A stretch of 6,106 nt of DNA from an uncultured Oscillospiraceae bacterium (GTDB lineage: Bacteria > Bacillota > Clostridia > Oscillospirales > Oscillospiraceae), in assembly GCA_934546725.1 (NCBI GenBank), contig CAKTED010000100.1, positions 1 through 6,106 on the forward strand, in the 5' to 3' direction. This document shows positions 1-6,106 of this stretch, in pieces (positions within the stretch are counted from its first letter, which is position 1; each line of letters starts with the position of its first letter). The notes beneath the pieces were generated by a model that saw only the letters and a program-made list of their open reading frames with translations, searched no databases and was not told where the DNA came from. A program made the translations under genes and the position numbers.

Positions 1-614
1 GCGGGCAGCGTTTTGCTCTTATAGGGTCTGTTGCGGCGAACGGGCCACTTCTGCATGAGCGTGAGCTCTTTTATCTCGCCGGAAGCGGTCTTTACCTTCG
101 CCACGGTCTGAGTAACGGTATAGTTGCCGCTGTGTATCTCGACGAGCTCGCCCGCGATGCCGTGCGGCACCATGATGCGGTGCAGCAGAGCGGACGTCTC
201 CTGCACGGTGCCGATAACGTCGCCGCCCGTTACGCTGCTTCCGACCACGGCCGTGGCCTTGAACTCCCACAGCTTCTTTCTGTCAAGCGCGGGAACGTCT
301 ATACCTCGCGCGATCGTCTCTCCGGCTATCGCGCGGATCTCGGTCAGCGGGCGCTGTATTCCGTCGTATATATTCTCAAGGAGGCCGGGGCCAAGCTCAA
401 CGGACAGCGGCGAGCCGGTGGTCGTGACCTCCGCGCCCGGTCCAAGTCCGGCCGTCTCCTCATAAACCTGTATGGAAGCGCTGTCTCCGGTCATGTTGAG
501 TATTTCGCCCCTGAGCCTGTTTTCACCGACGAGCACAACGTCCGCCATATTGGCGTCCGCCATTCCCTCAGCAACAACAAGCGGACCGGAAACCTTGACT
601 ATTCTGCCGCTCAT
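1..614 (-). CDS. atpA (ntpA): V/A-type ATPase catalytic subunit A, N-terminal part (cut by window edge)
   Basis: This is the catalytic subunit of the soluble V1/A1 head, which alternates with subunit B in a hexamer and binds ATP. Only the first 204 codons are present and the frame runs open off the left edge; family members are close to 590 residues. Residues 1-70 form the N-terminal beta-barrel (GRIVKVSGPLVVAEGM at 3-18). Residues 82-101 (IYDGIQRPL, then IAGETIARGIDVP) lead into the nucleotide-binding domain. Residues 108-204 are the bulge ('non-homologous region') that separates subunit A from F-type beta chains, including the typical stretch around WEFKA, GGDVIGTVQET and VPHGIAGELVEI. The Walker A loop lies beyond the edge, so catalytic competence cannot be judged here. 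The ATG at 614 is the only in-frame start: an in-frame TGA lies seven codons upstream. The ribosome site AAAGGA sits about 13 nt upstream, rather far. It follows subunit F by 36 nt. Confidence 0.96.
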   Translation of the reverse strand, partial: MSGRIVKVSGPLVVAEGMADANMADVVLVGENRLRGEILNMTGDSASIQVYEETAGLGPGAEVTTTGSPLSVELGPGLLENIYDGIQRPLTEIRAIAGETIARGIDVPALDRKKLWEFKATAVVGSSVTGGDVIGTVQETSALLHRIMVPHGIAGELVEIHSGNYTVTQTVAKVKTASGEIKELTLMQKWPVRRNRPYKSKTLP

Positions 615-650
615 ATAATATGACCATTCCTTTCAAGTGGTGTAATGCCG

Positions 651-971
651 TTAGATAATGCCGGAGCCTACCGCCCGCTCAACGGCGGACGTAAGCGCGG
701 ACATGCCAAGGCCGAGCGTCCCGTTTTTCGACGGTATGAGTATCACGGCGGGCGTCACCTCGTCCTTATGCCGCTCTATCTCGTCCATCATTCCGCCGGC
801 AAGGTCCTCGCTTACATATATAATTGCGTAAGCGTCCTTCTCCTTCGTAAGGCGGCGCAGCACGGGTCTTGCCTCCTCGCTGCTCCGCGCGGAAAAAACG
901 TCCAGCCCGAGGGCTTTAAATCCAACTATGCTGTCCTTATCGCCGATCACCGCGATCTTAAAGCCGTCCAT
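651..971 (-). CDS. atpF (ntpG): V/A-type ATPase central-stalk subunit F
   Basis: Small soluble subunit of the central rotor shaft. In this family it packs against subunit D and contributes to coupling between the catalytic head and the membrane ring. The 106-residue length is normal for the family (about 100-105). The sequence shows the alternating beta/alpha pattern of the fold: an N-terminal strand and loop IAVIGDKDSIVGFKALGLDV (6-25), a central strand AIIYVSEDLA (49-58), and a conserved C-terminal part with PAVILIPS (74-81) followed by a Gly/Leu-rich turn and a helix (GTLGLGMSALTSAVERAVG, 84-102). The start lies 12 nt after the stop of subunit C. Its ribosome site (GAGGGTG) overlaps the region immediately after that TGA, suggesting translational coupling. 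The assignment rests on sequence pattern plus operon position; both agree. Confidence 0.95.
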   Translation of the reverse strand: MDGFKIAVIGDKDSIVGFKALGLDVFSARSSEEARPVLRRLTKEKDAYAIIYVSEDLAGGMMDEIERHKDEVTPAVILIPSKNGTLGLGMSALTSAVERAVGSGII

Positions 972-983
972 TTAAACACCCTC

Positions 984-1973
984 TCACAAGCGCCGGCGGG
1001 TAACCTCTGCCGGAATATGCGCAAACTGCCCCGTCATTACCATGCGCACGGCGTTTATCTCCGCCTCGATGGCGCTCAGGTAGCCGAGGAGCGGCTTTTC
1101 GCCAAAGGGCGAAAGCTTTGCACCGGACATGTAGGCATTGAGCGTATCGTCGCATATTTTTTCAAAATCGGTGAGACTCTTTCCGGCAAGCGCGGCCTTC
1201 GCAGGCTCAACGGCCCCGGCAAGCGCCGTATTTCCGTAAAGCTCCAGCGCAGTCTCCGGCGCGCCGAGCGCCGCGATAACGTATATCGCCTTAACGCTGC
1301 CGCCGTCCATGATAACGCGCTTTATGAAGCTCTCGTCCTTATCCATTCTGAAGGCGCGGACCAGGCTTTTGAGGTTCGCCGCGTCTATGGAAAGCTCCGC
1401 GTAGCCCTGAAGGAACGCGCTGTTCGAGCGCTCCGCCTCCACGGCAAACTCCGCGTAGTACGCTTCGTCAAGAACAAAGTCCGCCAGCTGCGGGTCGCCC
1501 GTTCTTGAAAGCGTATCGGAAGCCTTTGCCATGGCGTCGCCAAGCGCCTTCGGCAGCGCTGAAAGCTTATCCTCAAGGAAGCACTCTGATATCTTATCCG
1601 CCGGGACGCGTCCCGCTCCGGAAAGTATCGTCGAAGCGTCCGCCCCGACCGCTGCGGCCTTTATGAGGCATTTGGCGTTATGATAATCGTATCTGATCCT
1701 GAAAATATCAACCAGAGCCGGGTTCGGCGCAAGCGAGCCCATATCGGTAAAGGCCTCGTCCCTTCTCTTTGAGAGAAGCTTCTCGAGCATGGCCGCGTCG
1801 CAGCCGTCCGGCACGCGCCAGCCGGCATCCTCAAGTATCTTCAGCGCCTCCTCGGGAGAACGGGCCTCAAGCATGCGTTCAAGCCGCCCGGCGCCGATAA
1901 TATTGTTCTCTTTGGCGTGTATATAAGCGGAGAGATAAAGATACTCGGTATCCTTCATTTTCCCTTTCGCCAT
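984..1973 (-). CDS. atpC (ntpC): V/A-type ATPase subunit C (d-type rotor adaptor)
   Basis: Funnel-shaped adaptor that sits on the cytoplasmic face of the proteolipid ring and connects it to the D/F shaft. The product has 329 residues, typical for the family, and is almost wholly helical with no membrane segment. Family signatures are visible: YLYLSAYIHAKE near the N-terminus (11-22), FRIRYDYHNAKCLIKA (91-106), IDAANLKSLVRAF (196-208), and the C-terminal block FGEKPLLGYLSAIEAEINAV followed by R-MVMTGQFAHIP (290-321), where the family usually has a version of PLLGYLLAKEAEIKNIR. The ATG at 1973 is preceded by AAAAGGGGG about 8 nt upstream, which supports this start. It lies 32 nt after subunit E. 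The gene is intact. The two other long open frames across it on both strands are shadows. Confidence 0.96.
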   Translation of the reverse strand: MAKGKMKDTEYLYLSAYIHAKENNIIGAGRLERMLEARSPEEALKILEDAGWRVPDGCDAAMLEKLLSKRRDEAFTDMGSLAPNPALVDIFRIRYDYHNAKCLIKAAAVGADASTILSGAGRVPADKISECFLEDKLSALPKALGDAMAKASDTLSRTGDPQLADFVLDEAYYAEFAVEAERSNSAFLQGYAELSIDAANLKSLVRAFRMDKDESFIKRVIMDGGSVKAIYVIAALGAPETALELYGNTALAGAVEPAKAALAGKSLTDFEKICDDTLNAYMSGAKLSPFGEKPLLGYLSAIEAEINAVRMVMTGQFAHIPAEVTRRRL

Positions 1974-2005
1974 GATACATACCCCCTTTTCCGAAAAAGT
2001 GAGCC

Positions 2006-2605
2006 TCAGTCAAAAAGCAGCCTTGCCACCTCAGGAGCAAGCTCGCTTCTGCGGATCTCCATGAGGGTCTTTATGCTGCAGTTCGTTTCGATCTTTCCGT
2101 CGGAAAGTATAAGTCCGCCCTCAATATCGGCCGTTTTGCCGGAAAGCTTCAGGCCGCCCTTTTTCTCGGCGGCGGCAAGCCTTTCGTTGGCCTCCGCGGT
2201 AACGGCCTCGCCGTACTTTGCCCTGTCGGCCGCAGAAAGGACGATGCTCTCCTCTCCGCTTTCCGCCGCCTGAACGGCAAGCGACACGAGGAAGTCCGCA
2301 TACTGCCTGTCATCGAGCGCAAGAAGCTTCTTTTCCGCGCCGTCAAACGCCTTTGCGACCATTTCCTGCCTGAGCTGGAGCATGCGCTTTTTCGACTCCG
2401 TCTGCGCCGCGCTTTTTCTGAGCTCGACAACGCGTTCAGCGTCCTTTTTTCCCTCGGAAACGATCTTCCAGTAGCGGCTCTGCGCCTGTTCCTTATATGC
2501 GGCCGTTATCTCCTCGCATTTTGCACGGCTCTCGTCCGCAATGGTCTGAATCTCGCGCTGAGCGTCGCTTCTTATGCGTTCCGTAATTTTTTCAATTCCG
2601 TTCAT
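2006..2605 (-). CDS. atpE (ntpE): V/A-type ATPase peripheral-stalk subunit E
   Basis: Subunit E pairs with G/H in a long coiled coil that holds the A3B3 head stationary against the rotating shaft. The 199-residue product fits the family length. Residues 1-80 are a charged, nearly unbroken helix rich in Glu, Lys, Arg, Gln and Ala with no proline, matching the coiled-coil half. Residues 85-199 are the globular head-binding domain: AFDGAEKKL, YADFLVSLAVQAAE, and the strongly family-typical GGLILSDGKIETNCSIKTLM (163-182), ending APEVARLLFD. The ATG at 2605 is followed by a normal family N-terminus (MNGIEKITERI) and preceded by AGGA about 8-9 nt upstream. It follows K by 34 nt. Genes for its stalk partner (G/H) and membrane anchor (I) lie earlier in the same operon. 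Confidence 0.95.
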   Translation of the reverse strand: MNGIEKITERIRSDAQREIQTIADESRAKCEEITAAYKEQAQSRYWKIVSEGKKDAERVVELRKSAAQTESKKRMLQLRQEMVAKAFDGAEKKLLALDDRQYADFLVSLAVQAAESGEESIVLSAADRAKYGEAVTAEANERLAAAEKKGGLKLSGKTADIEGGLILSDGKIETNCSIKTLMEIRRSELAPEVARLLFD

Positions 2606-2639
2606 AAAATCATTCCTAACTTAATATGTGAGGGATGGC

Positions 2640-5102
<2,463 letters not shown>

Positions 5103-5103
<1 letters not shown>

Positions 5104-5417
5104 CAGCCGTTCACTATCCTCCCGACAATGTAATCAACAGCCTTATCCAGGCGCTTTTCCACGCCCGTCCTTGTTACGGCTCTCCTGTTCTCCGTAGAGC
5201 TTGCCGTATCGGACGCCACTCTTTCGCCTTCGCGTTCAGCCTCGGCAAGCATTTTTTCCACCTCGGCCTCAGCGTCCTTCTCGGCCTTTTCGATCATTCC
5301 CTTTCCGTCGGCCTCGGCCTGAGCCTCAGCCCTTCTGGCAAGAGCCGCCGCCTCGGTCTTTGCTTTTCTCATTTCCTCCTCGGTTTGATTGATATCGCTG
5401 AAAACATCAAGAGACAT
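5103..5417 (-). CDS. atpH (ntpF): V/A-type ATPase peripheral-stalk subunit G/H
   Basis: First gene of the operon. The 104-residue product is a single long charged helix: residues 11-70 are almost entirely Ala, Glu, Lys, Arg, Asp and Gln with no proline, the composition of the right-handed coiled coil that pairs with subunit E. The C-terminal part (GVEKRLDKAVDYIVGRIVNG, 85-104) matches the family's short C-terminal helix, which packs on the head domain of E. Identity rests on this composition, the C-terminal motif, and its place directly before subunit I, where AhaH/NtpF-type genes normally sit. Low-complexity coiled coils are easily misassigned, so context carries much of the weight. The ATG at 5417 is well supported by AGGAGGG about 5 nt upstream. 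The stop codon overlaps the start of I by one base. Confidence 0.92.
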
Positions 5418-5422
5418 ATAAT

Positions 5423-5429
5423 CCCTCCT
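5423..5429 (-). promoter_or_regulatory. Ribosome binding site of subunit G/H
   Basis: Minus-strand AGGAGGG, five nt before the ATG at 5417. It decides the start of the first gene of the operon and lies directly against a small hairpin (5430-5449), which may affect its accessibility. Confidence 0.85.
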
Positions 5430-5449
5430 CTCAAACAGGAATTTTTGAG
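5430..5449 (-). promoter_or_regulatory. Small leader hairpin next to the first ribosome binding site
   Basis: The minus strand reads CTCAAA, an 8-nt loop (AATTCCTG), then TTTGAG: a perfect 6-bp stem ending immediately before AGGAGGG. The loop contains UUCCU, which could instead pair with AGGAG of the ribosome site (four Watson-Crick pairs plus one U-G). The two pairings are mutually exclusive. The pairing potential is seen in the sequence; any regulatory role is inference, and a 6-bp AU-rich stem can occur by chance. Confidence 0.35.
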
Positions 5450-5570
5450 TCTGCTTCTGGACCCTGTACGCCGCGCATTAAAACCGAGCGTGTTCAAAAA
5501 TGAAAGCTGCCCGTCGTTTTTTTGCATTTTATATAGCTCACGGCATACTTCGCACTGTGATTATGAAAGA

Positions 5571-5599
5571 AATATATCGTAAAATCGCAAAAAAATCAA
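5571..5599 (-). promoter_or_regulatory. Predicted sigma-A promoter of the ATPase operon
   Basis: On the minus strand, -35 TTGATT (5599-5594) and -10 TATATT (5576-5571) are separated by exactly 17 nt. The surroundings are AT-rich. Transcription would begin near 5564, giving a leader of about 147 nt before the G/H start. No other -35/-10 pair of comparable quality was found between here and 5417. Confidence 0.7.
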
Positions 5600-5605
5600 G
5601 CGATT
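5583..5605. promoter_or_regulatory. Candidate operator: 23-bp inverted repeat over the ATPase -35 region
   Basis: AATCGC at 5583-5588 and GCGATT at 5600-5605 are perfect 6-bp inverted half-sites separated by 11 bp, about one helical turn. The centre contains the whole -35 hexamer of the minus-strand promoter. It lies upstream of the predicted start sites on both strands, so it would act as DNA rather than as an RNA hairpin. The geometry suits a dimeric regulator; no particular regulator can be named. Confidence 0.4.
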
Positions 5606-5666
5606 CACCGTCACTCTTTTCATTTTCGTGATTTCACATATATTTTCGGGTATCAGAATTAATTTC

Positions 5667-5695
5667 TTGATTATTATTCAATAAAGCATTATACT
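5667..5695 (+). promoter_or_regulatory. Predicted sigma-A promoter of the E2-like gene
   Basis: On the plus strand, -35 TTGATT (5667-5672) and -10 TATACT (5690-5695) are separated by 17 nt within an AT-rich stretch. Transcription would start near 5702, giving a 5' leader of about 45 nt. It uses the same -35 hexamer and spacer length as the divergent ATPase promoter. Confidence 0.7.
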
Positions 5696-5735
5696 GGTTT
5701 TTGGGGAATAGAAAAAACTAAATCCGTTCAGTCTC

Positions 5736-5741
5736 AGGAGG
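5736..5741 (+). promoter_or_regulatory. Ribosome binding site of the E2-like gene
   Basis: AGGAGG with a 5-nt spacer (ATAAT) before the ATG at 5747. This near-consensus site decides the start and is strong evidence that the truncated frame is a real gene. Confidence 0.9.
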
Positions 5742-5746
5742 ATAAT

Positions 5747-6106
5747 ATGGATACTTCCACGCCGCAGCGCAAGCGCAGACACGGCGACCGCAAGGACGGC
5801 CGTCTCATACGCTCTCTCGCACCTTTTTACACCTTTATACCCTTCATCATGAAGGATCGAAACGACGCCTCGAATTTTTTCTCAGACAGTATAGACATAT
5901 CTGCCGCCGATGCATATCTTCGCAAAAAGCGCGAGGAGGGCTTAAAGGGCGTTGGTATCCTGCACCTTTTCATAGCGGCCTACGTTCGCACGGCAGCGCA
6001 GTATCCTGGCATAAACCGTTTTGTATCCGGCCAGCGCATATATGCGCGAAATAACATTGAAATAGTAATGACCGTAAAACGCCGCCTTGCGATCAACTCC
6101 GACGAA
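5747..6106 (+). CDS. Stand-alone 2-oxo acid dehydrogenase E2-like / CAT-fold protein, N-terminal part (cut by window edge)
   Basis: The first 120 codons of a gene that runs off the right edge. After a basic N-terminus (QRKRRHGDRKDGRLIRSL, 7-24), the sequence resembles the start of the acyltransferase domain of E2 enzymes, the chloramphenicol acetyltransferase fold. The SIDISAADAYLRKKREEG stretch (48-65) corresponds to the first strand and helix, ILHLFIAAYVRTAAQYPGIN (71-90) to the long helix ending in the 'P-x-x-N' turn, and RFVSGQRIYARNNIEIVMTV (91-110) to the next strands. There is no lipoyl or peripheral-subunit-binding domain before it, so this is not an ordinary pyruvate dehydrogenase E2. 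The catalytic His-x-x-x-Asp-Gly motif, if present, would lie beyond the edge. I recall stand-alone proteins of about 290 residues of this type in clostridia, of unknown role. Substrate and function cannot be assigned. It is transcribed away from the ATPase operon from its own promoter. Confidence 0.8.
   Translation, partial: MDTSTPQRKRRHGDRKDGRLIRSLAPFYTFIPFIMKDRNDASNFFSDSIDISAADAYLRKKREEGLKGVGILHLFIAAYVRTAAQYPGINRFVSGQRIYARNNIEIVMTVKRRLAINSDE

Larger units (their letters stand above)
5418..5746. other. Divergent intergenic region (329 bp)
   Basis: This AT-rich region separates the minus-strand ATPase operon from the plus-strand E2-like gene. It holds the two predicted promoters, the 23-bp inverted repeat at 5583-5605, a short palindrome GTGATTTCAC at 5628-5637, and the leader hairpin at 5430-5449. 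I found no convincing coding frame, tRNA or rRNA, intrinsic terminator or mobile-element end. Short open frames that run into it from 5097 onward on the plus strand are shadows of subunit G/H. Confidence 0.75.

Noticed and set aside
132..623. Plus-strand open frames opposite the start of subunit A
   Set aside because: Subunit A is unmistakable on the minus strand; the plus-strand frames have no ribosome site or domain.
615..650. Possible terminator or extra promoter in the 36-nt gap between F and A
   Set aside because: No stable hairpin with a T-run and no -35/-10 pair is present; it looks like an ordinary intra-operon gap.
645..1508. Long plus-strand open frame (287 codons) across subunits F and C
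   Set aside because: It lies opposite genes with clear family motifs, has an arginine- and histidine-rich composition with no recognisable domain, and lacks a ribosome site. It is a GC-rich antisense shadow.
2606..2639. Processing hairpin or attenuator between K and E that could raise K mRNA
   Set aside because: The 34-nt spacer shows no convincing inverted repeat.
5526..5535. Minus-strand TATATAAAAT as a second -10 element for the ATPase operon
   Set aside because: No acceptable -35 hexamer lies 16-18 nt upstream and there is no extended -10 TG.
5538..5560. Imperfect dyad TCACGG...CTGTGA in the ATPase leader as a CRP-type site or hairpin
   Set aside because: The half-sites are in the reverse arrangement to the CRP consensus (TGTGA...TCACA), and the stem has mismatches and G-U pairs, so it is too weak to call.

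Overview
The window looks like a chromosomal segment of a Gram-positive anaerobe, most likely a member of the Clostridia (Bacillota). The reasons are strong purine-rich Shine-Dalgarno sequences (AGGAGG, AAGGAGG), a bacterial V/A-type ATPase operon in the order usual for clostridia and enterococci, and a neighbouring small E2-like acyltransferase of a type I associate with Firmicutes. The coding DNA is GC-rich yet uses ATA and AGG-type codons freely. The taxonomic placement is inference.

Positions 1-5417 are one minus-strand operon read from right to left. The genes are the peripheral-stalk subunit G/H (5417-5103), membrane stator subunit I/a (5103-3136), proteolipid K/c (3134-2640), peripheral-stalk subunit E (2605-2006), central-stalk subunits C/d (1973-984) and F (971-651), and the first 204 codons of the catalytic subunit A (614 to the left edge). 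Genes for subunits B and D would be expected beyond the left edge. Junctions are tight: a TGATG overlap (G/H-I), 1 nt (I-K), then 34, 32, 12 and 36 nt. No terminator is visible inside the operon.

The products form a rotary ATPase. K forms the membrane rotor ring and I carries the ion half-channels and the essential arginine. E and G/H hold the catalytic head stationary, while C and F link the ring to the central shaft. A (with B) makes or splits ATP. The K sequence retains every Na+ ligand position known from Enterococcus hirae NtpK, so a sodium-coupled enzyme is the best prediction.

Positions 5418-5746 are an AT-rich divergent intergenic region. It carries a good sigma-A promoter on each strand (both TTGATT with a 17-nt spacer), a 23-bp inverted repeat centred near the -35 of the ATPase promoter, and a roughly 147-nt ATPase leader ending in a small hairpin beside the first ribosome binding site. 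Positions 5747-6106 (+ strand) begin a gene for a stand-alone protein related to the 2-oxo acid dehydrogenase E2 / chloramphenicol acetyltransferase fold, cut by the right edge.

I see no mobile element, CRISPR array, RNA gene or clearly new system. The points most worth a second look are the Na+ site, the candidate operator and leader, and the uncharacterised E2-like gene.
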